Positions 17,384 through 28,380 of a DNA stretch of 46,269 bases are shown here, piece after piece. A program made the position numbers and the translations under genes. The notes under the pieces were generated by a model that saw only the letters and a program-made list of their open reading frames with translations, was not told the origin of the DNA and ran no database searches. The DNA comes from UBA1234 sp964400015 (GTDB lineage: Bacteria; Bacillota; Clostridia; TANB77; UBA1234): assembly GCA_964400015.1 (NCBI GenBank), contig CAYNRR010000011.1:1-46269 (forward strand). Reading direction: 5' to 3'. Position 1 is the stretch's first letter. The number at the start of each line of letters is the position of its first letter.

Positions 17384-18235
17384 ATGGATAGAGTTGAAGG
17401 ATTAAAGAAAATAAAATCTTATGAAGCGTATGTTGAGGCTAAGCAAAGGCTAGAAGAGTACTTAAAACAATACAAATGGATAACTGAAACAAAAGCACCA
17501 TACGAAGACATAAAAGCAATGTTAGTAAAATGTGTTACAACGCGTAAAGAATATGAAAATAAATCTGCAGAAGAAAAAGTTAGTGAAACACCAGAAGAAA
17601 GAGCACAAAATAAACAACTAGAATTAGATAATGAAAACAAAATATTGTCTTTGAAATTACAATATGATGCGATAAAAAGTGACACATATATAGCTAATTT
17701 AAAACGTAACATAACAGCACTTTTTGTTACTATTGGCGAGTATGAGGCACGTATAGAATCTTCTAATAAAAAAGATGAAAAAGCCAAAGATGAATTTTTG
17801 ACATCTCGTTCAATGAGACGTTTTAGATTCTTTTTAGCGAATTTAACAGGAATGGTTCCTGGTGAAGTCAATATGAATGTTGAGAATAGAAAAGAAATTC
17901 CATTATATATTATAGAACATTATGATTTAGTAAATAAACCAGAAATCACACCTGAATACAAAGAAACAGCACTTACTGTAGTACCTGATTTGGGAACTTC
18001 TATGGGATTATTTCATAAATTCATAGAGCAACCAGTTAGTGAATTTATATGTTCAAGAGGAATTGAAGAAAAAGGCACTACATCAAGTGAAATTGTTGCA
18101 GATAATAAAACGGAAGAAAAGAATATTGATGAACTAAAAACAAGAAATGAAATTTCAAATGAACGTAGTGAAGTACATCATAATGAAGTACAACATAGAA
18201 AAGAAAAAGATGACGATGAAATAAATATTGAATAG
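17384..18235 (+). CDS. Predicted helical protein, unknown function
   Basis: 283 residues, no signal peptide or membrane segment. Residues 1-140 are strongly helical and charged with coiled-coil character. A middle segment is more globular (RSMRRFRFFLANLTGMVPGEVNMN, split by basic residues; IPLYIIEHYDLVNKPEITPEYKE). The last 50 residues are acidic, low in complexity and probably disordered (VHHNEVQHRKEKDDDEIN). I do not recognise it. AAAGGAG (17367-17373) supports ATG 17384. The end is 8 nt before lspA, so it is probably co-transcribed with lspA and rluD. Confidence 0.7.
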   Translation: MDRVEGLKKIKSYEAYVEAKQRLEEYLKQYKWITETKAPYEDIKAMLVKCVTTRKEYENKSAEEKVSETPEERAQNKQLELDNENKILSLKLQYDAIKSDTYIANLKRNITALFVTIGEYEARIESSNKKDEKAKDEFLTSRSMRRFRFFLANLTGMVPGEVNMNVENRKEIPLYIIEHYDLVNKPEITPEYKETALTVVPDLGTSMGLFHKFIEQPVSEFICSRGIEEKGTTSSEIVADNKTEEKNIDELKTRNEISNERSEVHHNEVQHRKEKDDDEINIE

Positions 18236-18243
18236 GAGACAAA

Positions 18244-18684
18244 ATGTATTTTTTTATAACATTATTTTTAGATCAACTTTTAAAATATATTGTTGTTTCT
18301 TCAAATTGTAATATAACTATAATTCCGAAAATATTTAATATATACTATGTTCAAAATACTGGTGGAGTTTATGGAATATTTGAAAATAACAACTTTATAT
18401 TTTGTACAATTTCAATAATTGTTTTAATTGGAATTTATCTGTATTCAAAAAATATAACGAAAGAAAATAAACTAAAGCGAGCATTATGGCAAATAATTAT
18501 TTCAGCTGGATTTAGCAACTTAATAGACAGAATTTTTAGAGGATTTGTAGTAGATTTTATTCAGTTAATAGGATTTGGAATTTTCAACATTGCTGATGCA
18601 TGCATAGTTATAAGTGCAATAATTATTATATTTATTGAATTTAAGGAGAATGTAAGTGGAAATAATAGAAAAAATAGTAACTGA
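18244..18684 (+). CDS. lspA: Lipoprotein signal peptidase LspA
   Basis: 146 residues with four membrane helices. It cleaves signal peptides of lipid-modified prolipoproteins at the membrane. Conserved motifs: YVQNTGGVYGIF, FSNLIDRIFRGFVVDFI and FNIADACI; the two Asp in the last two are the catalytic pair. AGGAG 6 nt before ATG. The gene overlaps rluD by 29 nt, a common lspA-rluD pairing. Confidence 0.93.
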   Translation: MYFFITLFLDQLLKYIVVSSNCNITIIPKIFNIYYVQNTGGVYGIFENNNFIFCTISIIVLIGIYLYSKNITKENKLKRALWQIIISAGFSNLIDRIFRGFVVDFIQLIGFGIFNIADACIVISAIIIIFIEFKENVSGNNRKNSN

Positions 18685-19576
18685 AAATGAAGAAGGCAAA
18701 AGATTTGACGCAGTCATTTCTATACTTAATGAAAAGATTTCAAGAACTTTAGCACAAGACTTGATAAAAGATGGAACAATATTGCTAGACGGCGAAAAAG
18801 CAAAAGTGACTACAAAAGTAAAAGTAGGACAAGTTATAAAAATGCCAGCTGAATATAATACAAAAACGTCAGAAAGTCTTGTAGCAGAGGATATAGATAT
18901 AGATATTATTTACGAAGATGATGATATAATTGTAGTAAATAAGCCTAAAAATATGGTGGTTCATCCGGCAGTAGGAAATTGGACAGGAACTCTAGTTAAT
19001 GCTATGCTTGGCAAACATAAATTATCTGATGAAAATGGAGAATTTAGACCAGGGATAGTACATAGATTAGATAAAAACACTACAGGAGTTATGATAGTTG
19101 CGAAAAACAATAATTCACACAATATTCTTGCAAAACAAATACAAGAACACAATTTCAAAAAAGTATATGTTGCTTTAGTAAAAGGTGTGATTCCAGAAAA
19201 TGAAGCAATAATAGAAATGCCAATAGGACGACATCCAACAGACAGAAAAAAGATGGCAGTTGTAAAAGATGGAAGAGAAGCATACACAAAATTTAAAGTC
19301 CTAGAAAGATTTGAAAAATATACTTATGTAGAAGTTGAATTAAAAACAGGTAGGACACATCAAATAAGAGTACATATGGCACATATTGGATATCCTATTG
19401 TTGGTGACGATACATATTCAAATGGAAAAAATCCGTTTGGTGTAACAAGTCAAATGCTACATTCAAAAACACTAGGAATAACACATCCTGTTACAAACGA
19501 ATATATGGAATTTAATGCACCAATACCAAACGAATTTGAAAGTGTATTGAATAAATTACGAAATAAAGAAATATAA
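18656..19576 (+). CDS. rluD: RluD-family 23S rRNA pseudouridine synthase
   Basis: 306 residues: an N-terminal S4 RNA-binding domain (RTLAQDLIKDGTILLDGEKA) and the RluA/RluD catalytic domain with Asp in GIVHRLDKNTTGVMIVAK, later ELKTGRTHQIRVHMAHIG. It converts uridines in helix 69 of 23S rRNA in the model family. Start is GTG 18656 after AAGGAG, inside the end of lspA. Confidence 0.92.
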   Translation: MEIIEKIVTENEEGKRFDAVISILNEKISRTLAQDLIKDGTILLDGEKAKVTTKVKVGQVIKMPAEYNTKTSESLVAEDIDIDIIYEDDDIIVVNKPKNMVVHPAVGNWTGTLVNAMLGKHKLSDENGEFRPGIVHRLDKNTTGVMIVAKNNNSHNILAKQIQEHNFKKVYVALVKGVIPENEAIIEMPIGRHPTDRKKMAVVKDGREAYTKFKVLERFEKYTYVEVELKTGRTHQIRVHMAHIGYPIVGDDTYSNGKNPFGVTSQMLHSKTLGITHPVTNEYMEFNAPIPNEFESVLNKLRNKEI

Positions 19577-19618
19577 ATTTTATATAAATACATAAGAAAA
19601 AATAAAGGAGAAAAAATT

Positions 19619-21022
19619 ATGAAAAAGATTCTTTTTGCAGCTTCAGAAGTTGCTCCATACGCAAAGTCAGGTGGGCTAGGAGATGTAATAGGAACACTTC
19701 CTAAAGAGTTAATAAAACTAGGTTATGACGTAGAAATAATAATGCCTAGATATAAACAAATCGAATGCGAAATGGACTATGTTACAGATTATCCAATTTA
19801 CATGCAAGGGAAAAAACAGAATTGTATAATACGTTCACATAGTCAAGAGGTGGAAGGCAGAAAATTAACAACATACTTTGTAGATAATCTTTATTACTTT
19901 GATAGAGATGGAATGTATTGTCATCCAGATGAAGCCGAACGTTTTGCGTTTTTTGATAAAGCAGTAGCTGAGTTTGCTTTAAGGACTAATCCGGACGTTC
20001 TTCATTTAAATGATTGGCAAACAGGTCCAGTGGCTTTTTTAGTAAAAGAAAGAGCAAGAAATGCAAAAATGAAAATAATCTATACAATTCATAATTTAGA
20101 ATACAATGGCAGATTTAATAGGGGAAACTTATATCATTTTGACTTAGATGACTCATATTTTACACCAGAAAAATTTGAATTTTATGGCGATTTTAGTTTT
20201 ACAAAGCCCGGCATTATTTACTCAGATATTGTAACCACGGTAAGTAAAACATATGCAGGTGAAATACAGACACAACAATATGGATTTGGTTATGAAGGCC
20301 TTTTAATGCAAAAGGCTTTAGAAGGAAAGTTAATAGGAATTGTGAATGGAATAGATTATGAAGAATATAATCCTATGGAAAACAAAGAAATAGTAGCACA
20401 ATTTAATTATGAAGATTTAGAAGGAAAAGGAAAATGCAAGAAAAACTTGCAAGAAGAGTTAGGATTACCAGTAAAAGATGTTCCGTTGCTATCTGTAGTA
20501 TCAAGAGTAGTGTATCATAAAGGATTTGATATATTAGTCGAAAGCATGAATGAAATATTGAAAAAAGAAGTTCAGTTTGTTGTACTTGGAGTTGGCGAAA
20601 CACATTATATAAATCGCTTAGAATATTTAAAAGAAAAATATCCAGGAAAAGTATCAGTCAACAATTTTTTTGATACAGAACTTGCAAAAAAAATATATGC
20701 AGGTAGTGATATGTTTATGATGCCATCAATGTTTGAACCATGTGGATTGTCTCAAATGATGAGCCTAAGATATGGTACTATTCCAATAGTAAGAAGTACG
20801 GGAGGACTTCGAGATACAGTAGTAGGCTATTTAAGCAATAAAGAGCAAGGCAATGGTTTTACATTTTGGGGAAATCAAGTAGAAGATTTAGTAGAAGTTA
20901 CAGAAAAAGCTTTAGAAGTATATAATAATAAAGAAGAATGGAAAGCACTAGTAAAGAAAGCTATGAAGCAAGACTTTTCTTGGGCTAGTTCTGCAAAAGA
21001 ATATATAAAACTGTATGAATAA
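19619..21022 (+). CDS. glgA: Glycogen synthase GlgA
   Basis: 467 residues, standard for bacterial GT5 glycogen/starch synthase that adds glucose from ADP-glucose to glycogen. The donor-binding motif KSGGLGDVIGTLPKEL begins at residue 16, and the C-terminal motif is EPCGLSQMMSLRYGTIPIVR with STGGLRDTV. AAAGGAG precedes the ATG. No glgC, glgD, glgB or glgP is nearby, so glgA stands alone here. Glycogen storage is common in spore-forming Clostridia. Confidence 0.95.
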   Translation: MKKILFAASEVAPYAKSGGLGDVIGTLPKELIKLGYDVEIIMPRYKQIECEMDYVTDYPIYMQGKKQNCIIRSHSQEVEGRKLTTYFVDNLYYFDRDGMYCHPDEAERFAFFDKAVAEFALRTNPDVLHLNDWQTGPVAFLVKERARNAKMKIIYTIHNLEYNGRFNRGNLYHFDLDDSYFTPEKFEFYGDFSFTKPGIIYSDIVTTVSKTYAGEIQTQQYGFGYEGLLMQKALEGKLIGIVNGIDYEEYNPMENKEIVAQFNYEDLEGKGKCKKNLQEELGLPVKDVPLLSVVSRVVYHKGFDILVESMNEILKKEVQFVVLGVGETHYINRLEYLKEKYPGKVSVNNFFDTELAKKIYAGSDMFMMPSMFEPCGLSQMMSLRYGTIPIVRSTGGLRDTVVGYLSNKEQGNGFTFWGNQVEDLVEVTEKALEVYNNKEEWKALVKKAMKQDFSWASSAKEYIKLYE

Positions 21023-21030
21023 AATAGCAT

Positions 21031-21073
21031 CGGACTTAAAGTTACTTCCTGTACAAAAGTAAATTTAAGTCCG
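21031..21073 (+). terminator. Long stem-loop after glgA, no U-tract
   Basis: CGGACTTAAA plus TTACTT (21031-21047) pairs with AAGTAA plus TTTAAGTCCG (21057-21073): 16 bp with a single mismatch. No T-run follows, so it is a stem-loop of unclear role (3' end protection, weak terminator or operator). Confidence 0.5.
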
Positions 21074-21087
21074 ACAATCTATATAAA

Positions 21088-21111
21088 CCATAAACACGCT
21101 AGCGCTTATGG
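21088..21111. repeat. Short inverted repeat before rluB
   Basis: CCATAA (21088-21093) and TTATGG (21106-21111) flank CGCTAGCG, an 8-bp palindrome. It sits in the 193-nt glgA-rluB gap and might be an operator. The remaining gap is AT-rich with no gene. Confidence 0.35.
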
Positions 21112-21215
21112 AAGTTGGAAAACAAATTAAACTTATAATACAATTTATGAACACAATCTATATTATGTGATGAAAAAAGAAATATAATTCATAAAATGAA
21201 AATATAGGAGGAATA

Positions 21216-21932
21216 ATGGAAGAAAGACTACAAAAATATTTGGCACAATGTGGAGTTGCATCAAGAAGAAAATGTGAAGAAATAATTCTTGAAGGTAAAG
21301 TAAAAGTGAATGGAGAAATTGTTACAGAACTTGGAACAAAAATAAATCCAGAAAAAGATAAAGTAGAAGTTGATGGAAAAACGATAACATCAGAAAAGAA
21401 AGTATATATTCTTTTAAATAAACCAGTAGGATATGTAACAACAATGAGTGATGAAAAAGAGCGACCAACTGTTATAAATCTTTTAGAAGGTGTAAAAGAA
21501 AAAGTAGTACCAGTTGGACGACTAGATATGTTTACATCAGGTCTATTATTATTATCAAATGACGGAGATTTTATATATAAAGTAACACATCCAAAACATG
21601 AAACAACAAAAACATATGTCGTAAAGACGCGAGGAGTGCCAAGAGAATCAGACTTAGAAAAGTTAAGAGTGGGAGTAAAAATAGAAGACTACGTAACATC
21701 ACCAGCAGAAGTAAATTTGCTATTAAAAGACAATACTAACAATATTGCAAGAATCTGGATTAGAATTCATGAAGGAAGAAATAGACAAGTAAGAAAAATG
21801 TGTGAAGCTATTGGTCTATCTGTAATAGCACTAAAAAGAGAAGGCGTAGGAAACTTAACTTGTGAAGGTGTAGAAAGAGGTAAATGGAGATACTTAACAG
21901 ATGATGAAGTTGCAGAAATCTTAAATGCATAA
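21216..21932 (+). CDS. rluB: RluB-family pseudouridine synthase
   Basis: 238 residues. S4 domain at 1-60 (MEERLQKYLAQCGVASRRKC) followed by the RsuA/RluB/RluE catalytic domain with the catalytic Asp in VPVGRLDMFTSGLLLLSNDG and RIHEGRNRQVRKMCEAIG. It acts on 23S rRNA (helix 90 region in the model member). AGGAGG before ATG 21216. Alr starts 10 nt after its stop. Confidence 0.92.
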   Translation: MEERLQKYLAQCGVASRRKCEEIILEGKVKVNGEIVTELGTKINPEKDKVEVDGKTITSEKKVYILLNKPVGYVTTMSDEKERPTVINLLEGVKEKVVPVGRLDMFTSGLLLLSNDGDFIYKVTHPKHETTKTYVVKTRGVPRESDLEKLRVGVKIEDYVTSPAEVNLLLKDNTNNIARIWIRIHEGRNRQVRKMCEAIGLSVIALKREGVGNLTCEGVERGKWRYLTDDEVAEILNA

Positions 21933-21942
21933 AGGAGGTTTT

Positions 21943-23031
21943 ATGGATAACATCACAAGACCAACATATTTAGAAATTGATTTGGAAAACTTTAGATATA
22001 ACATAAAACAAATAAAAAATATGGTTGGAGAAAAAGTAGATATAATGCCAGTAATAAAGGCAAATGCTTATGGAACTCATATAAACAAAAGATTAGATAT
22101 ACTAAATGAATTTAATATAGTAGCAGTAGCAACTGTAGATGAAGGCGTAAACTTAAGAAATATAGGATATCAAAAAGAAATATTTGTATTAAATCAACCG
22201 TATGAATCAGAAATAGAAAAAATTATAAAATATAATATAACAGTCGGAATAAGTTCGATGGGGTTTTTAGAAAAATTAAAATTAGCAAACACAAAAATAC
22301 CAGTACACATAGAAATAGGTACAGGAATGGGAAGGACCGGAATAAATCCATATAGAGTCGAAGAATACCTATCACTTATAAATGAAAATATAGAAGTTAG
22401 AGGAATTTATACACATTTTTCATCAGCAGAATGCGACGACGAATATACCAAAAAACAATTAGAATCATTCAACATAGCATTAAGAAAAGCCAAAGAAATA
22501 CTAGGTGAAATAAAATATATTCACGCAGCAGCATCAAACGCAATTCTAAACTATCCAGACTCTTACTTTAATCTAGTAAGACCAGGAATAATAATGTATG
22601 GTTATGAATCTTCAAACGAAAACTTCAACAAGATAGACGTAAAACCAATAGCAAAACTAAAATCAACAGTTACATTTCTAAAAGAAGTAAAAGAAGGAAC
22701 AAGTATAGGGTACGATAGAAGCTACATAGCACCAAAAGCAATAAAAGTAGCAACAGTACCACTAGGATACGCAGATGGCTTTAGACGCACATTTTCAAAT
22801 GGTTGGAAAGTAATAATAAACAATCAAAAAGTACCAATAATCGGCAAAATATGTATGGACAGCTTTATGGTAGACGTCACAGAACTAAAAGAAATAAACG
22901 TAGGCGACGAAGTAATAATATGGGACAATGAAAACATAACCTTAGAAGAACTAGCAACAAAATGCGAAACCATAAACTACGAAATCCTTTCCACAATAAG
23001 CGAAAGAGTACCGAGAAAATTCAAAAACTAG
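21943..23031 (+). CDS. alr: Alanine racemase
   Basis: 362 residues. It makes D-alanine for peptidoglycan, or, in spore formers, for germination control. The PLP-binding lysine is K39 in PVIKANAYGTH and the second catalytic base is the Tyr in IGYDRSY (about 257). The C-terminal beta domain holds GKICMDSFMVDVTEL. ATG 21943 follows AAAGGAGG; the in-frame ATG 21925 lies inside rluB and before that site. It may be the spore-type or the only racemase; not decidable here. Confidence 0.93.
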   Translation: MDNITRPTYLEIDLENFRYNIKQIKNMVGEKVDIMPVIKANAYGTHINKRLDILNEFNIVAVATVDEGVNLRNIGYQKEIFVLNQPYESEIEKIIKYNITVGISSMGFLEKLKLANTKIPVHIEIGTGMGRTGINPYRVEEYLSLINENIEVRGIYTHFSSAECDDEYTKKQLESFNIALRKAKEILGEIKYIHAAASNAILNYPDSYFNLVRPGIIMYGYESSNENFNKIDVKPIAKLKSTVTFLKEVKEGTSIGYDRSYIAPKAIKVATVPLGYADGFRRTFSNGWKVIINNQKVPIIGKICMDSFMVDVTELKEINVGDEVIIWDNENITLEELATKCETINYEILSTISERVPRKFKN

Positions 23032-23060
23032 TTTACATTCAAAAGAAAACATGGTAAAAT
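23032..23060 (+). promoter_or_regulatory. Promoter of the T-box/valS transcript
   Basis: TTTACA (23032-23037), starting right after the alr stop, a 17-nt spacer, and TAAAAT (23055-23060) preceded by TGg. Confidence 0.65.
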
Positions 23061-23100
23061 TCAAGCATATTGAAAAAGAAAAAATAAAGATAAAAGAAAC

Positions 23101-23347
23101 AAAAAACAAAGAACAAGAGGAGTAAATTAAAAACCACTAAAAGAGAGAAAAAGTCAAAGGCTGAAAGCTTTTTCAAGAAAAGGTTTAATTGAAGGTAGCT
23201 TGGGAGTTGTATTACAGAAACAAAAGTAAGTAATACCGTGAATGCGCGTTAAACATACAATGAGGTAAGAAGAAATTCTTATGAAATAAGGTGGTAACAC
23301 GAGTGAATTCGTCCTTTAAAAAAAGGTGGGCGAGTTCACTTTTTTTC
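23101..23347 (+). promoter_or_regulatory. T-box riboswitch leader of valS
   Basis: The T-box core AAGGTGGTAACACG (23288-23301) and the terminator AGTGAATTCGTCC (23302-23314) with GGGCGAGTTCACT (23328-23340) plus T-run are clear. Upstream, AGAGAG and GGCTGAAAGC (about 23142-23170) fit the conserved Stem I distal part, and GTA at 23195-23197 within GAAGGTAGCTTGGGAG is the likely specifier codon (valine). Uncharged tRNA-Val binding favours the antiterminator and expression of the downstream genes. The 386-nt gap between alr and the next gene is thus mostly this leader. Confidence 0.92.
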
Positions 23348-23357
23348 TGCTACACGA

Positions 23358-23375
23358 GGGACGTCCGTTAAATGT
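23358..23375 (+). repeat. Solo arm of the REP-like repeat
   Basis: An exact 18-nt arm, continuing TCTC as in the left arm of the copy at 57. It lies 12 nt after the T-run of the T-box terminator, in the read-through RNA. Confidence 0.8.
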
Positions 23376-23417
23376 CTCATTTTATCCAATAAATGTAAAT
23401 GGAAGGAGTAATTGTTT

Positions 23418-23600
23418 ATGATATTAAATTTAATAAGTGCTCTAATCATACTCGTCGGTGTTTGCGCATCACTTGATTCTCGTAGAATCGTCAGAAAGTA
23501 TTTTGATTTTGGAGAAGAAAATATTGCTGTATTAGGATTAAAAATTGTTGGAATTTTTATGATATTTGTAGGCGCAATGATTTTAATTGTTAATCAGTAA
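23418..23600 (+). CDS. Small two-helix membrane protein before valS
   Basis: 60 residues with two membrane helices (about 3-17 and 38-57) around a charged turn (SLDSRRIVRKYFDFGEEN). GGAAGGAG is 9 nt before ATG 23418. I recognise no family. It lies between the T-box and valS, so it should respond to uncharged tRNA-Val together with valS. Confidence 0.75.
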   Translation: MILNLISALIILVGVCASLDSRRIVRKYFDFGEENIAVLGLKIVGIFMIFVGAMILIVNQ

Positions 23601-23628
23601 AAATATAAATTTATAGGAGGAAAATAAT

Positions 23629-26250
<2,622 letters not shown>

Positions 26251-26255
26251 AGAAT

Positions 26256-26286
26256 AAACCCCCGGTGAAAAATCACACGGGGGTTT
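26256..26286. terminator. GC-rich terminator between valS and the 26295 gene
   Basis: AAACCCCCG (26256-26264) paired with CGGGGGTTT (26278-26286), with a possible inner GTG/CAC pair. It can serve both the valS transcript and the convergent minus-strand gene. Confidence 0.75.
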
Positions 26287-26294
26287 GTTGGTAA

Positions 26295-27077
26295 TTACTT
26301 GCTATTGAGCTGCTCGAGATAGTAGAGATGGAGCTCGGGATTCTTATACAAAGCGTACAAGTTGTGAGCAACAGTCCCTACCAGGTTACGATAGCTACGA
26401 TGGGTCAAAAGCAGAGTGTAGACTTCATCGTTAAGGAGCAAGCGCAGGAAGTTTTCGCTGGTCAGCTCGGCTTCGCTGAGAAGAGGAGTCTTGTCGAAAG
26501 CACACTTGCCCATGAGAAAAGCAGTGCGAATGGATTCGATTTCAAAAATCTTATCCTCGTGGAGCTTTTCGGTACGGACAATGAAAGCTGCAGCTTCATC
26601 AAAGAGATGAAGCACCAATTCGTCATTGAGCCAAGGGTCAATAACGATGGAGCGCTGCTTCTTGAGACACTTGAATGCGAGCTCGGTTTCATCCGAATCG
26701 AAGGAAAAAACTTCGGCAGACACGGGAGCGTTCAACTCGAGCATCAAAGCCTTTTCAAGCTTTTCTGCAGGATTGCCACGAAGGTAAATCTGTTCGCGGT
26801 GTTTCCACATCTGTGCCTTACGAGTGTGAGCGTGGTCGCGAGAATGGGTGCGATTTGCCTGCCGATTGTAGCGAGCACGTTCTTTGCTGTACAGATGAGC
26901 TTCAAAAGCCTCGTTCAGCACGGCATCACACAACTCTTCCTCCTGGAAGAAATCAGCAGAAAAATCGATTTCTGCATGGGTGCGAGGGCATTCGTTCTGG
27001 GAATGGAAGGGGCTATACCGGCCGATATCTTCCATAACCAAGGACATTTTGTTAACTTCGTTGTTGCTAAAGTCCAT
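26295..27077 (-). CDS. Unknown helical protein, atypical composition
   Basis: 260 residues, no signal peptide or membrane segment. A basic, His/Arg-rich stretch lies near residues 70-100 (RARYNRQANRTHSRDHAHTR), and the rest is predicted helical. I recognise no family. Evidence that it is real: GGAGGTAATT just before ATG 27077, a promoter with TATAAT, a terminator, and one long open frame. Composition is unlike its neighbours: 29 of 60 G/C at 26701-26760 against 13 of 60 at 25861-25920, and CGN arginine codons are common. It is likely a transferred single gene. The opposite strand also has a long open frame (see rejected items). Confidence 0.75.
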   Translation of the reverse strand: MDFSNNEVNKMSLVMEDIGRYSPFHSQNECPRTHAEIDFSADFFQEEELCDAVLNEAFEAHLYSKERARYNRQANRTHSRDHAHTRKAQMWKHREQIYLRGNPAEKLEKALMLELNAPVSAEVFSFDSDETELAFKCLKKQRSIVIDPWLNDELVLHLFDEAAAFIVRTEKLHEDKIFEIESIRTAFLMGKCAFDKTPLLSEAELTSENFLRLLLNDEVYTLLLTHRSYRNLVGTVAHNLYALYKNPELHLYYLEQLNSK

Positions 27078-27119
27078 AATTACCTCCAATATATGTAAAA
27101 TTTTGCTAGGTCAACTAAT

Positions 27120-27148
27120 ATTATAGCATACTTTACATAAAAAGTAAA
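27120..27148 (-). promoter_or_regulatory. Promoter of the 26295-27077 gene
   Basis: On the minus strand: TTTACT (27143-27148), a 17-nt spacer, and TATAAT (27120-27125) preceded by TGc (extended -10). Confidence 0.7.
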
Positions 27149-27154
27149 TTAAAA

Positions 27155-27174
27155 TGCCAAAAGACAATAAAAAG
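27155..27174. repeat. Direct repeat copy 1
   Basis: TGCCAAAAGACAATAAAAAG. Differs from the copy at 27470-27488 by one inserted A. The two copies flank the small gene at 27207. Confidence 0.5.
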
Positions 27175-27204
27175 TGAAGGTCGAATTTCTTCGACCTCCA
27201 CTTT
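27171..27204 (-). terminator. Terminator of the small minus-strand gene
   Basis: Stem of 15 positions with one mismatch (27171-27185 with 27190-27204), loop of four, followed on the minus strand by a T-rich tail. Confidence 0.75.
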
Positions 27205-27206
27205 GC

Positions 27207-27416
27207 TTAAAAGAACATATCCCAAAGAGAATATGCGATCCAAACTACCAGCAAAAAGCGTAGTAATTTGAAGATTTGTGCGATGAGTTTACGAGCCTTA
27301 GGCGAGAGTATCGCGTAAATAGACTCGTAAGCCCAGAACACAAAGTCGAGGATTGCACGGAAAGACAACCGTACAACCAAGATGATCAGTGCAACTTTAA
27401 TAATAAAGTCTAACAC
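27207..27416 (-). CDS. Small hydrophobic protein, unknown
   Basis: 69 residues, with hydrophobic helices near 3-15, 20-32 and 50-66 and a basic middle (SPKARKLIAQIFKLLR). The start is GTG 27416, 7 nt after AGGAGG on the minus strand; extending upstream would pass through that site. Own promoter and terminator. Base use is richer in G/C than the flanking lipoprotein. No family recognised; small phage-type or toxin-like membrane peptides are possible but unsupported. Confidence 0.65.
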   Translation of the reverse strand: MLDFIIKVALIILVVRLSFRAILDFVFWAYESIYAILSPKARKLIAQIFKLLRFLLVVWIAYSLWDMFF

Positions 27417-27452
27417 TATGGCACCTCCTAAAAGTTTTTTTGAGTTACATAA

Positions 27453-27481
27453 ATTATACAACATAAAGTTGCCAAAAGCAA
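27453..27481 (-). promoter_or_regulatory. Promoter of the 27207-27416 gene
   Basis: On the minus strand: TTGCTT (27476-27481), a 17-nt spacer, and TATAAT (27453-27458). The -35 lies within the direct repeat. Confidence 0.6.
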
Positions 27482-27488
27482 TAAAAAG
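27470..27488. repeat. Direct repeat copy 2
   Basis: TGCCAAAAGCAATAAAAAG, one base shorter than the copy at 27155-27174. Confidence 0.5.
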
Positions 27489-27566
27489 CCAAATTCTACA
27501 AAATGTCTTGAAAAGATTTTTGAAAAAAATTATACTTAATGTTAGTAAAAAAAGGAGGTCGAACTA

Positions 27567-28277
27567 ATGAAAAAGAAGAATTTATTTTGGATTATATCAG
27601 TTTTAACGATAGCTATATGTCTTACAGGATGCAAATTAAATAAAAAGGTAGAAGAAAATCAAGATGATATAGTTTTGAAGGTTTCGGGAGAAGTAAGTGG
27701 CGATTTAGCAGAAATACAAAATAGTGGTGATGGTGAAAGCGGTGATGAACCAATTAACACTTTTATGGAATTTGAAAGTCAATTTAAAGAAGAAGTTAAA
27801 CCATATGTAGCTTATTTTAGCAATGTAAAAAGCTTTTTAGAAAGTGGCGAAAAAGAAAAATATCAAGAGTATGGAGTATCTGTTTTCTTTAGTGATTTAT
27901 TCAATAAAGAAGATCCATTTGCTAGTATTTCTTATCTTTTAAAAGACTTGAATAATGATGGAATTGAAGAAATTTTACTTTTTAATGATAATGCAAATGA
28001 AGAAAACAAAAATGTAATATTAACAATTTGTGGTTTTAGAAATAATGATAGTTATATAGTTCTTAATTCACAAGAAAATATGCTATTCAAATTATGTGAT
28101 GATAATGTAATAAAAATGGAATTGCCAGATATAGAATTTACAGAATTCTCTAAGTTAGATGAAAACTTGGAATTGGTAAGATTAGATACAATAGAAGTTG
28201 GAACAAGTTTAAATGATAAACAAACTAAATTAAATAAATATAAAGAAGTAAATTTAGAATTGAAAAAGGTAAAATAA
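27567..28277 (+). CDS. Lipoprotein, unknown function
   Basis: 236 residues with a lipoprotein signal: hydrophobic helix then LTGC, lipidated Cys22. A Gly/Ser/Glu-rich linker leads to a globular domain holding DLNNDGIEEILLF, a Ca-binding-loop-like motif (DxNxDGxxE) often seen in Clostridia lipoproteins. Located on the outer face of the membrane. AAAGGAGG precedes ATG 27567. No enzyme signature recognised. Confidence 0.8.
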   Translation: MKKKNLFWIISVLTIAICLTGCKLNKKVEENQDDIVLKVSGEVSGDLAEIQNSGDGESGDEPINTFMEFESQFKEEVKPYVAYFSNVKSFLESGEKEKYQEYGVSVFFSDLFNKEDPFASISYLLKDLNNDGIEEILLFNDNANEENKNVILTICGFRNNDSYIVLNSQENMLFKLCDDNVIKMELPDIEFTEFSKLDENLELVRLDTIEVGTSLNDKQTKLNKYKEVNLELKKVK

Positions 28278-28292
28278 TAGATAAAAAATAAG

Positions 28293-28337
28293 AGTTTGTC
28301 GAAATGTTAATATATTTCGGCAAACTTTTTATTTTTT
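28293..28337 (+). terminator. Intrinsic terminator after the lipoprotein
   Basis: 13-bp stem (28293-28305 with 28314-28326, one G-T pair) followed by a T-rich tail. Confidence 0.88.
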
Positions 28338-28380
28338 ATTTTGTATTATAAATATAAGTTTTAACAAAGGAGGAAAAAGA

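Noticed and set aside
26328..27098. Long open frame on the plus strand opposite the 26295-27077 gene.
   Set aside because: No ribosome binding site or promoter on that strand; the minus frame has both, plus a terminator. It is a shadow.
28327..28380. Sigma-H promoter of the spoIIA operon.
   Set aside because: No match to the sigma-H boxes was visible, only AT-rich sequence.
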